This document shows positions 38,075-45,708 of a stretch of DNA of 64,000 nucleotides, piece by piece (positions within the stretch are counted from its first letter, which is position 1; every line of letters starts with the position of its first letter). Position numbers and translations under genes: made by a program. Source of the stretch: Nocardia brasiliensis NBRC 14402 (GTDB taxonomy: Bacteria > Actinomycetota > Actinomycetes > Mycobacteriales > Mycobacteriaceae); the NCBI RefSeq assembly GCF_000308475.2, contig NZ_BAFT02000020.1:30117-94116 (forward strand), written 5' to 3'. The notes beneath the pieces were generated by a model, which did no database searches, had not been told where the DNA came from, and was given only the letters and a program-made list of their open reading frames with translations.

Positions 38075-38512
38075 ATGCCCATCAAACTCGAGAACATCGG
38101 CATCACCGTTCGCGACCTCGAAGCAGCAATCGCCTTCTTCACCGACCTAGGCCTCACAGTCGTCCACCGCGACACAGTCAGCGGCGAGTGGACCGACACC
38201 GCCGTCGGCCTCGACAACAACCACGCCAACATCGCCATGCTCCAAACCCCGGACGGCAACGGCCGCCTCGAACTCTTCGAGTACCTTCACCCCGAAGCGA
38301 TCGAAACCCAGCCCACCCGCCCCAACGAAATCGGCATGCACCGCGTCGCCTTCTCGGTAGACGACATCGACAAAGCCCTCGAGACTGCCGCAAAACACGG
38401 CTGCCATCCACTCCGCGGCGTAGCGACCTACGAGGACCTCTACAAACTCACCTACCTCCGCGGCCCCAGCGGCATCATCGTGATGCTCGCCGAGGAACTG
38501 AAGAAGAACTGA
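38075..38512 (+). CDS. VOC-family (glyoxalase/dioxygenase superfamily) protein
   Basis: 145 residues from the ATG at 38075; an ATG nine bases earlier would add three residues. It has two beta-alpha-beta-beta-beta modules (KLENIGITVRDLEAAIAFFTDLGLTVVHRD, and GMHRVAFSVDDIDKALETAAKHG), ending in YLRGPSGIIVMLAEEL with the C-terminal Glu. Candidate metal ligands are Glu6, His and Glu. Such proteins include glyoxalases, resistance proteins and dioxygenases. It stands alone among unrelated genes. Confidence 0.8.
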   Translation: MPIKLENIGITVRDLEAAIAFFTDLGLTVVHRDTVSGEWTDTAVGLDNNHANIAMLQTPDGNGRLELFEYLHPEAIETQPTRPNEIGMHRVAFSVDDIDKALETAAKHGCHPLRGVATYEDLYKLTYLRGPSGIIVMLAEELKKN

Positions 38513-38542
38513 CGTCTGTTCGGACCAATCAGAAGCGCGGAA

Positions 38543-38569
38543 CCGAACCTGCCCGGCCCGCCGGTTCGG
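38543..38569. terminator. Weak hairpin between convergent genes
   Basis: CCGAACC (38543-38549) and GGTTCGG (38563-38569) form a perfect 7-bp stem with a 13-base GC-rich loop, lying between the convergent VOC and secreted-protein genes. It could end transcription from either side, but there is no T-run. Confidence 0.3.
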
Positions 38570-38649
38570 GCGACGCCGGACTCCGCTGCCGCACCCCGGC
38601 CGGCTTCACCGTTGCCCGGGGTTCGACCCCTCCTCCTCACCCTGGCCGA

Positions 38650-39069
38650 TCAATTCTTCACGGTGATCGGAACAAGACGCTCGTTGACAAACCACTGACA
38701 AGCCGACTCACCGCACTGCTTGGCTTTGATCTTCGTCGACCCGGAATATTGGGGACTCCAGGTGATATCCGCAACGTAACGCCCGCCATCAGCGATGATT
38801 CGCGCGCCTCCGCCACCGATTTCCTGCCCATAGGTACTGTCGAACATATTGAAGAAGAACACGAACCCATAGGTGGTCAGCTGCCCACCCATTACCGCCC
38901 TGACGATGTAATTCCCACCCACTCGAAGATCGTTGGGGTCAACCGCGTTCCCCGCGAAGTCCGAGAACTCGATCCCCTGTACCTCCGCCTGCGCAACAGG
39001 CGTCCCGACCGACATGGCCGCCGCTACTGAGATCCCCAAGATTCCCAGAGCACGCAGTACCTTCTTCAT
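38650..39069 (-). CDS. Small secreted hypothetical protein
   Basis: 139 residues from an ATG at 39069. A clear signal peptide (KKVLRALGILGISVAAAMSVGTPVAQA) is followed by a 112-residue mature part predicted to be beta-rich (YIVRAVMGGQLTTYGFVFFFNMFDS, RYVADITWSPQYSGSTKIKAKQ). Two cysteines, in KQCGESACQW, could form a disulfide. It resembles the general style of exported actinobacterial immunoglobulin-like proteins, but no family is recognised. Lower GC than its cluster neighbours. Confidence 0.72.
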   Translation of the reverse strand: MKKVLRALGILGISVAAAMSVGTPVAQAEVQGIEFSDFAGNAVDPNDLRVGGNYIVRAVMGGQLTTYGFVFFFNMFDSTYGQEIGGGGARIIADGGRYVADITWSPQYSGSTKIKAKQCGESACQWFVNERLVPITVKN

Positions 39070-39213
39070 CGAATACCCCCTAAGACTCGGCACACAACCA
39101 CGCAAGGAACGAATCGCCCTCGCGGACAGTTGATTTCACCTGGCAATGACGGTACCGAAACGTCGGTCTTTCAGTCAAGGACCGGAACCGGACGCCGCGC
39201 AGACCTAACGCAC

Positions 39214-40416
39214 CTACGCAGCTTGCCCACTGCTGCCCATCGCTGCGCGGATATCGAAGCCGTGGGCGGCGATGAAACTCAGCAGGTCGCAGATGCGGGT
39301 GATGTCGTGGGGGTCGAGGTCGGTGCCGGTGGGGAGGACGAAGGTGTCGCGGGCGACGCGGTCGGTGCCGGGGAAGGCGCGGTCGGTTCGGTACGGGGCC
39401 ATGCGGTGGCAGCCGGGGTAGAAATATCTTCTGGTGTAGACGTTTTCGGCGGCCAGGAGGGCCAGGATGTCGTCTCGGGTCACGCCGATGCGTTCGGTGT
39501 CGCAGTCGACCACGAGGTACTGGTAGTTGCTGCGTTGCGACTCGTCGATGTCCAGCAGGGTCAGTCCGTCGATGCCGCGCAACCCCTGCCGGTACCGGTG
39601 GTAGTTCTCCCGGTTCCGGGCGACGAAGTAGTCCATCGAGTCCAGCGAGGTCAGGCCCATCGCCGCGGCGGCTTCGCTCAACTTCGCGTTGGTGCCGACC
39701 GACACCACGTTGTCGCCACTGGCGATGCCGAAATTCCTCAGACGGCTTGCCTTTTCGGCTATCTCCGGATCATCGGTGACCAACGCCCCGCCCTCGAAGG
39801 TGTTCACGAACTTGGTCGAATGAAAGCTGAACACCTCGGCGGTGCCGAAACCGCCGATCGGCCTGCCCGCGTAACCGCAGCCGAACGCGTGCGCCGAGTC
39901 GTAGATGAGGGCGAGCCCGTGCCGGTCGGCGACGTCCTGCATCGCCTCCAGCGCCCGGGGCCTGCCCCAGATGTGCACGCCCAGAATGCCGGTGGTGTCC
40001 GCGGTGATCAGTTCTTCGACGCTGCGCGGGTCGGCACTGCCGGTCCACGGGTCCACATCGCAGAACACCGGCGTCACGCCGAGCCAGGCGGCGGCGTGCG
40101 CGGTGGCGGCGAAGGTGAAGGCGGGCACGATCACCTCACCGCGTAATCCTGCTGCCTGCACGGCCAATTGGAGCGCGGAGGTGGCGTTGCAGGTGGCGAC
40201 GCAATAACGCGTGCCGGCGAGTTCGGCGACGCGGCGTTCGAATTCGCGGCTGAGTTCGCCGCCGTTGGACAGCCATTTGGCGTCGAGCATCCGATCGAAG
40301 CGATCGAACAGCACCGCCCGGTTGCCGATATTCGGCCTGCCGAACACCACGGGCGACTCGAAAGCCGGTGTGCCGCCGAACATCGCGAGGTCGGCGCGGC
40401 GCAGTTTGGTCGTCAC
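39214..40416 (-). CDS. PLP-dependent sugar aminotransferase (DegT/DnrJ/EryC1)
   Basis: 400 residues, GTG start overlapping the glycosyltransferase stop by four bases. It keeps the catalytic Lys202 in SFHSTKFVNTFEGG, unlike the 3-dehydratase at 31006. CNATSALQLA binds the PLP phosphate, and IYDSAHAFGC carries the PLP-stacking Asp. The FHxTK-FEGG form is the one I associate with 4-keto-sugar aminotransferases (DesI-like) rather than the FYPGKN form of 3-aminotransferases. With the C2 and C3 deoxygenases it would make a 4-amino-2,3,4,6-tetradeoxyhexose. No N-methyltransferase is recognised. Last gene of the 17-gene operon. Confidence 0.9.
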   Translation of the reverse strand: MTTKLRRADLAMFGGTPAFESPVVFGRPNIGNRAVLFDRFDRMLDAKWLSNGGELSREFERRVAELAGTRYCVATCNATSALQLAVQAAGLRGEVIVPAFTFAATAHAAAWLGVTPVFCDVDPWTGSADPRSVEELITADTTGILGVHIWGRPRALEAMQDVADRHGLALIYDSAHAFGCGYAGRPIGGFGTAEVFSFHSTKFVNTFEGGALVTDDPEIAEKASRLRNFGIASGDNVVSVGTNAKLSEAAAAMGLTSLDSMDYFVARNRENYHRYRQGLRGIDGLTLLDIDESQRSNYQYLVVDCDTERIGVTRDDILALLAAENVYTRRYFYPGCHRMAPYRTDRAFPGTDRVARDTFVLPTGTDLDPHDITRICDLLSFIAAHGFDIRAAMGSSGQAA

Positions 40417-41594
40417 AGCAGGGCCTCCAGATCGTCGAGCAACACGTCGACCCCGGGCAGGGCGTGGATCTGGCGTTGCAGGCGGCGCGCCGAGCGGCGA
40501 AAGCCCGGCTCGGTCAGTGTTCGAGTGCAGGCCAGCGCTATCGCGTCGACCGAAAGTTGGTCCAGGGGAACGACGGTCGTGGTCCCCGTCGCCGCGGCCT
40601 GCACGGCGTTGTGCCGATGGTCGTCGAGCACCGGGATGTTCACCATCGGCACGCCGAGCCGCATCGCCTCTTTCATGCTGTTCAGTCCGCCGTGCGTGAC
40701 GAACAGGTCGGCGCCTTCGAGCATCAGCGGCTGATCCACGAACTCCACCAGCCGGACGTTCGACGGCAGCGCACCGAAGGCCTCGGTCTTTCCGCCCGAG
40801 CCGACCGCGAGGACCGCAGTGCAGTCGACCCGCCCCAGGGCCTCGATCACCGTGCGGACGAACGCATCCGCGCCGGGCAGGCCGTAGACGATGGTGCCGA
40901 ACCCGGCGAACACGAACGGGCGATCCAGGTCGAGTTCGGCGAGCCAGCCGGGCAGCCGGTCGCTCTGGAATCCCGCGTTGGGATGCCGATAGCACCGGGT
41001 GTTGGGCAGGATCATCTCCGCGGCGGAGTATTCCGGCGGCAGGAAGTTGGCGTGCAGGTAGTGGTAGAGCCGCGCGCCGCCGGGGTCGGGCGGCAGGCCG
41101 AACCGCATCCGCCCCTCGTCCAGCGGCGCGGCCAGTTCGGCACCGGTCATCGCCTCGACGCCGCCGAACGAGGCGATCGAAACATGGGGAATGCCCAGTA
41201 CTTCCGCGGCCAGGTAGCCGCCGAGTTCGTCCAATTCGCGGATCACCAGATCCGGTTTCCACTGCTCGGCGAGCGACAACAGATCGACACAGGTGGCCTG
41301 CCCCATATGGCCCGCGAAGCCCGCAGACATGCGGCGGCCGAGGACCCGGAACACGTCGGCGGCTGCCGCGAAGTCCAGTTCGCTCAGGTTCGCGGGCAGC
41401 CAGCTCGCCACCTCCGCGCGCCAGTCGTAGCCGCCGACCAGCTGGGGCAGCCCGTAGGCGTCGATCTCGGCCGCCTGCGGCGGCGGCGCGAGCACGGCCA
41501 CCTCGTGACCCCGGACGCGGGCGGCCCTGGCGATCGGAACCAGCGGGCGCAGGTGCCCGCTGGCCGGTTGGGTGGTGAAGACGATGCGTGCCAT
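40413..41594 (-). CDS. GT1-family glycosyltransferase
   Basis: 393 residues with GT-B fold: N-terminal acceptor domain starting RIVFTTQPASGHLRPLVPIARAARVRGHEV and a C-terminal nucleotide-sugar domain with the THGGLNSMKEAMRLGVPMV motif and DDHRHNAVQAAATG. The HGG motif is the (H)xGG diphosphate-binding element. Acts in the cytosol, attaching a deoxysugar to the aromatic aglycone or to another sugar. The start overlaps the previous glycosyltransferase stop by one base (TGATG). It is more like macroside-type transferases in its C-terminal motif than the two others in the cluster. Confidence 0.9.
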   Translation of the reverse strand: MARIVFTTQPASGHLRPLVPIARAARVRGHEVAVLAPPPQAAEIDAYGLPQLVGGYDWRAEVASWLPANLSELDFAAAADVFRVLGRRMSAGFAGHMGQATCVDLLSLAEQWKPDLVIRELDELGGYLAAEVLGIPHVSIASFGGVEAMTGAELAAPLDEGRMRFGLPPDPGGARLYHYLHANFLPPEYSAAEMILPNTRCYRHPNAGFQSDRLPGWLAELDLDRPFVFAGFGTIVYGLPGADAFVRTVIEALGRVDCTAVLAVGSGGKTEAFGALPSNVRLVEFVDQPLMLEGADLFVTHGGLNSMKEAMRLGVPMVNIPVLDDHRHNAVQAAATGTTTVVPLDQLSVDAIALACTRTLTEPGFRRSARRLQRQIHALPGVDVLLDDLEALL

Positions 41595-42757
41595 CAGCGG
41601 GCTCCGGCCAGCTCGGCCAGCGCGTCGACCACGTGCGCGACGGGGGGCTGCGCCCGCATCTCGTCGCGCAACCGCTCGGACCGCACCCGGAATTCCTTGT
41701 CCTCCAGCAACTGCCGCACCTCCTTGCGTACCGCGTCCGGTTCCAGAGCACCGCCGAACAGCCAGCGGCAGGCCCCGGCCGCCGCGAGCTGCTCGGCATT
41801 GGCCACGTGGTCGGTGAACAGCGGCGTGAGCAGTTGCGGCAGCCCGTAGTGCAGCGTGGTCATCAGCGCACCGCCGCCACCCTGATGGATGACCAGGGCG
41901 CAGTCGGCGAGCAGTAGATGCAGCGGGGTGGGGCCGAGGAAGGTGACTGTCTCGCCGTCCTCGGTGAACGCCGGTGTGGCAGTGGGATTCGCTAAAACCA
42001 ACGTCTCCACCCCGAGTCCCGTCAGCCCGGACAAGACCTGGTCGGCGAACGGAATCGCCCGTCCGGCCAGCTGTTCGACCGCACTGCTGCCCAGTACGCA
42101 AACCCGGGGCCGCCGAGGTTGCGGCAGACCGACATCCGCGGCCGCGACCGGTCCGTTGAAGGGGGCGAACCGAATCGGCAGCGTCCGCACCCCGGTGTCG
42201 TATTGCAGCGACGCCGGGCACGGATCGACGGTGACCGCGCCCAGCGTCTCCACAGTGTCCAGGCCGAGCTCGGCGCACAGTTCGCGGAGTGCCTCCGGCT
42301 CGAATTCCCTTGTCCGATACGTGTAGTCGATCCCCCAGATCTGCCGTACGGCCGGGATGCCGAGCACCGCGGCCACCAGCGGTCCCGCGTAGGTGGTCGG
42401 GTCGAATACGATCAGATCCGGTCTCCAGCGCCGGGCGAAGGCCAGCAGCGGCCCTACCGCGCGTTGCGCGATCACCCGGTAGGTAGCGACGTTGCCCGCG
42501 CCCCAGTGCCGAATATCGTGCCAGCGCACCGGCCCGTCCTGATCGACCAGCCAGCTGAAGTACTTTCCGGCCTGCGCGTGCAGGTCGACATCCTCGCCGA
42601 CGACGACGGCGGTCAGCCCGGTCTCGCTGATCGCGGACGCCAAGCCGGCGGAACTGGCCACCACCACCTCGTGTCCGCTCGCGCGCAGACCCCAGCCGAG
42701 TTGCACCAGCGGAGTCAGATGGGATCGCCACGCCCACGTGCAGATGATGACGCGCAT
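41594..42757 (-). CDS. GT1-family glycosyltransferase (aromatic polyketide type)
   Basis: 387 residues. N-terminus VIICTWAWRSHLTPLVQLGWGLRASGHEVVVAS; middle VRQIWGIDYTYRTREFEPEALRELCAELG; C-terminal HQGGGGALMTTLHYGLPQLLTP. The HQGG motif and 'TWxWxSHLxPLV' start are shared with the transferase at 57689 and with angucycline and anthracycline glycosyltransferases. It would use the dTDP-deoxysugars made by the nearby enzymes. Follows the membrane protein gene by 12 bases and overlaps the next transferase by one. Confidence 0.9.
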   Translation of the reverse strand: MRVIICTWAWRSHLTPLVQLGWGLRASGHEVVVASSAGLASAISETGLTAVVVGEDVDLHAQAGKYFSWLVDQDGPVRWHDIRHWGAGNVATYRVIAQRAVGPLLAFARRWRPDLIVFDPTTYAGPLVAAVLGIPAVRQIWGIDYTYRTREFEPEALRELCAELGLDTVETLGAVTVDPCPASLQYDTGVRTLPIRFAPFNGPVAAADVGLPQPRRPRVCVLGSSAVEQLAGRAIPFADQVLSGLTGLGVETLVLANPTATPAFTEDGETVTFLGPTPLHLLLADCALVIHQGGGGALMTTLHYGLPQLLTPLFTDHVANAEQLAAAGACRWLFGGALEPDAVRKEVRQLLEDKEFRVRSERLRDEMRAQPPVAHVVDALAELAGAR

Positions 42758-42769
42758 CCACTCCTCCTC

Positions 42770-43501
42770 TCAGGCTTCGGCGATCGAATCGCGCTCCGCC
42801 GCAACCGAAGTGCGTGCGAAGCTGAGTTCGCGGATCGGTACGTCGGCACCGCCGACCGGCTCCCGGCGCAGCGCCGCACGCAGCGGCCCCGACAACCGCA
42901 CGGTCGTGCAGATGAGAATCGGCAGGGTGATCAGCGTCGGCAGTTGCCCGGCGAAAACGGCGACATCCAGCGGCGTGCTGTAGATGATGACCACCCTGGC
43001 GATCGCCGAGACGATGAAGCCGACGCCCCAGAGCAGATTGATCAGCCGCAGCCGGCCGCGGAACTGCGCGTCGTGCGCCCAGCCGCCTTCCCATGCCGCC
43101 ACCAGCCGGGGTTCACCTTTGGTCACGAACGGCGCCACGACGTCGAAAACCACTGCGCGCCCGACGTAATTGGTGCTCAGCCCGTACACGCCGCCGACGA
43201 ACGGCATCACCGCCGACTTGGCCAGCACCAGCCGCGGGTCGCCGGTGATGAATACCAGCAGCAGCGTGGCGAGCAGCATCACCAGGATCATCACCGAGAA
43301 CGCGTTCACCCGGCGTTCGGTGAGCACCCGCCACACGGTGCGCAATCCGGCCACGACCGCGCCGATCGAGAGCGCAATGACCGGCGAGACACCGAACACG
43401 AGGTGCAGCACCACGAAACTGACCACGGGCGCGGCCATGTCGAGTGCCATCGGCGCGGCCGCGGCGAGCGCGGGATAGCGCTTCATGGCTGTCGGGCTCA
43501 T
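42770..43501 (-). CDS. VC0807-family integral membrane protein
   Basis: 243 residues; about five to six membrane helices (ALAAAAPMALDMAAPVVSFVVLHLVFG, VIALSIGAVVAGLRTVWRVL, AFSVMILVMLLATLLLVFITG, LINLLWGVGFIVSAIARVVIIY). The 'SPVIALSIGAV...R' and 'TGDPRLVLAKSAV' elements match the VC0807 family of unknown function, often seen in antibiotic clusters. A paralogue lies at 59401-60102. It may help export or tolerance of the product. ATG overlaps the monooxygenase stop. Confidence 0.75.
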   Translation of the reverse strand: MSPTAMKRYPALAAAAPMALDMAAPVVSFVVLHLVFGVSPVIALSIGAVVAGLRTVWRVLTERRVNAFSVMILVMLLATLLLVFITGDPRLVLAKSAVMPFVGGVYGLSTNYVGRAVVFDVVAPFVTKGEPRLVAAWEGGWAHDAQFRGRLRLINLLWGVGFIVSAIARVVIIYSTPLDVAVFAGQLPTLITLPILICTTVRLSGPLRAALRREPVGGADVPIRELSFARTSVAAERDSIAEA

Positions 43502-44703
43502 CGGGCACCGCCTTCCACCAGAGGTCCGGTCCGGAACAGTTGTTCGGACCCGTGCAGCGAATTGCGCACGGCCGCATAGCCGTAGTCCCGCATCTCCGCC
43601 TCGTATCGGCCGATCGCCACGACCGGGTCCACCCCGTCGACCAGAGCCAGCGCGAGATGTTCGGTCAAGCCCGCCGCGTCGCGCAGCGCGGTGTTGGCGC
43701 CGATCCCGCCCACCGGCGCGGTCGCGTGGATGGCGTCGCCGAGCAGGGTCACCCGGCTGGGCGACCAGTGCACGCCGGGCTCGGTGACCCGGATGGAGAG
43801 GGGAAAGACCTCCTCCACCAACGATTCCGCCATGATCCGGCGCAGCAGCGGACTCCAGTCGGTGGTGTGTTCGAGCGCCAGCGCGTGCAGCTGTGCGGGC
43901 GTGAGCGCGAAGAAGGCCGACTCGTCGACCCCGAACACTTCCCGCGGCGCGACCAGCGTCCACTTCAGGTAGCTGCGCACCGGATCGATCGCGCTGCCGG
44001 GCGCGAACCGGCGCACCGCCTCGCCGATCTCGGTCTGCGGTTGAAAGATGCCGCACGCCAGCGTCTTCGGTCCCGGAGCCAGCACCGGGCGGGATCCGCC
44101 GAACAGCACCGGCGGCACCCAGGAGAGGTTGTCCAGGTCAAGATTCATCTGGCCGTAGATCGCGCGCAGTCCCGTGTCGAGCAAGCCGATCTCGGGGAGC
44201 AATTGCCCGCGCACCGCGGACCCGATGCCGTCCGCGCCGACCAGCACGTCGGCCACCCAGGTGGTTCCGTCGGCGGTGTGCACGCGCACCCGTTCGCCGG
44301 TCTCGTATCCGACCACGGCGGTGTCGAAGTGGACGTGGTCACCGAGCCCGGTCAGCAGGATCTGGCGCAAGGTCTTGCGATTCACGACGGTGCTGGCGCG
44401 CGCGGGATCGACGGGCCCCCCGGGGTGCTCCACCGAGAAGATCTCGCGCAGTTGCTCGTCCAGCCCGATGCCGCGGGACATGTAGAGCGGGTTGGCGGTG
44501 GCCATGGCCAGCTCGTAGAGGTTGTCGGGCAGGCAGGCCGCCAGTGCCGCGCGCCCGTGCGCGTCGATGCGCAGCCGCAGGCCTTGGAACCGCGCGTGCG
44601 CGGACGGGTCGCGCTCGAGCACGGTGGCCTCGATCCCGTTCTTGCGCAGTCCCTGGGCCAGGCACAGTCCGCCGACGCCGGCGCCCGCGATCACCACATG
44701 CAT
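43498..44703 (-). CDS. FAD-dependent aromatic monooxygenase (PHBH family)
   Basis: 401 residues. FAD motifs are GAGVGGLCLAQGLRKNG at the N-terminus, VLVGADGIGSAVR (DG motif) mid-protein, and VTLLGDAIHATAPVGGIGANTALRDA (GD motif). It is a class A flavoprotein hydroxylase with its own NADPH use. In type II PKS clusters such enzymes hydroxylate or cleave rings of the aromatic product. It follows the amidohydrolase by 48 bases and overlaps the membrane protein by four, so it is within the same operon. Confidence 0.9.
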   Translation of the reverse strand: MHVVIAGAGVGGLCLAQGLRKNGIEATVLERDPSAHARFQGLRLRIDAHGRAALAACLPDNLYELAMATANPLYMSRGIGLDEQLREIFSVEHPGGPVDPARASTVVNRKTLRQILLTGLGDHVHFDTAVVGYETGERVRVHTADGTTWVADVLVGADGIGSAVRGQLLPEIGLLDTGLRAIYGQMNLDLDNLSWVPPVLFGGSRPVLAPGPKTLACGIFQPQTEIGEAVRRFAPGSAIDPVRSYLKWTLVAPREVFGVDESAFFALTPAQLHALALEHTTDWSPLLRRIMAESLVEEVFPLSIRVTEPGVHWSPSRVTLLGDAIHATAPVGGIGANTALRDAAGLTEHLALALVDGVDPVVAIGRYEAEMRDYGYAAVRNSLHGSEQLFRTGPLVEGGAR

Positions 44704-44751
44704 CAGCTTCCAGTTCCTTTCACTCGGCCGGACATGGTCATACGGTGCCCG

Positions 44752-45708
44752 CTACTGTTCGGACATCACTGGATCCGGACTCGGAGCCGCACCGGCGGCC
44801 CATCCGGTGAACAGCCGCCGGGCGGTCCGCTCCCCGGCTGCCGCCGCGCCGGGCAACCGCGCGTATTGCTCTTCGAGCGCGCGCCCCGCGGCGGTGACGG
44901 CGGCGTGCGGTGCGGCGCACCAGTCGGTGCCGAACAGGATCCGGTCGGGCGGCACCGTGGCGAACAGGCCGGGCAGCGCCGACGGACCGGCCAGCGCGGT
45001 GTCGTAGTAGAAGCGCCCCAGCTGTTCGCGGATCCGGACCGGGTCGGCGCCGAAGAAGCCGTGCGCCAGCGCTTCCACCCGGAACGCGGCGTACGGCAGG
45101 AACCCGCCCGCGTGCGCGAGCACGAACGAGATGTTCGGATAGCGGTCCAGGGCCTCCGAGAGCACCAACCCGATCGCGCCCCGCGTCGTGTCGAGCAGGA
45201 AGTCGGCGAGCACAGCGGGCACCGACGAGCCGGCCGAGTCCGGCGGCATCATCGGATGCACGAGGACCACCGCACCGCGGCGGTCGAGTTCGGCGAGCAC
45301 CGGCTCGAACAGCGCGTCCCCGAGATAGTCGGACCCGGAGTGCGGGATCAGCACGAACCCGTCGGCGCCCAACGTCTCGCGCGCGTAGTCGATCTCGGCC
45401 AGTGCGGCGTCGATGTGCGGGATCGGCAGCGCGGCGAGCAAACCGAACCGCCCGGGGTGCGCGGCGGCGAACTCGGCGACGGCCTCGTTGGCTTCCCGGC
45501 AGAAGAACTTCGCGGTTGCCGCGTCCGGAAGGTACTCCACCGGAATGGGATTGGAGATCACGGCGTAGTCGATGTGTTGTTCGGCGAGCACCTCGAAGGT
45601 CTCGGCGAGGGTCCACGGAATCTTGAACGGCGCGCCCATGCGGCGCATCAGTGCGGCGATCCGCGGCACGATGGCGTGATGGTGGACGTCGATGCGACCC
45701 GGGGTCAC
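44752..45708 (-). CDS. Amidohydrolase_2 (ACMSD-like) family metal-dependent decarboxylase or hydrolase
   Basis: 318 residues, GTG start overlapping the phosphotransferase stop (GTGA). Metal-site motifs fit ACMSD and gamma-resorcylate decarboxylase: HxH in RIDVHHHAIVP, then VVLVHPMMPP, VLAHAGGFLPYAAFR and the C-terminal Asp in LFGTDW. Members decarboxylate aromatic acids without oxidation. In this operon it could remove the carboxyl left at the end of the polyketide chain, or hydrolyse a ring bond. Such a gene is not a usual part of type II PKS clusters. Confidence 0.85.
   Translation of the reverse strand: MTPGRIDVHHHAIVPRIAALMRRMGAPFKIPWTLAETFEVLAEQHIDYAVISNPIPVEYLPDAATAKFFCREANEAVAEFAAAHPGRFGLLAALPIPHIDAALAEIDYARETLGADGFVLIPHSGSDYLGDALFEPVLAELDRRGAVVLVHPMMPPDSAGSSVPAVLADFLLDTTRGAIGLVLSEALDRYPNISFVLAHAGGFLPYAAFRVEALAHGFFGADPVRIREQLGRFYYDTALAGPSALPGLFATVPPDRILFGTDWCAAPHAAVTAAGRALEEQYARLPGAAAAGERTARRLFTGWAAGAAPSPDPVMSEQ

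Noticed and set aside
40417..41799. Apparent 861-residue extension of the aminotransferase frame
   Set aside because: The upstream part is an out-of-frame read through the glycosyltransferase gene; the true start is the GTG at 40416, coupled to the glycosyltransferase stop.
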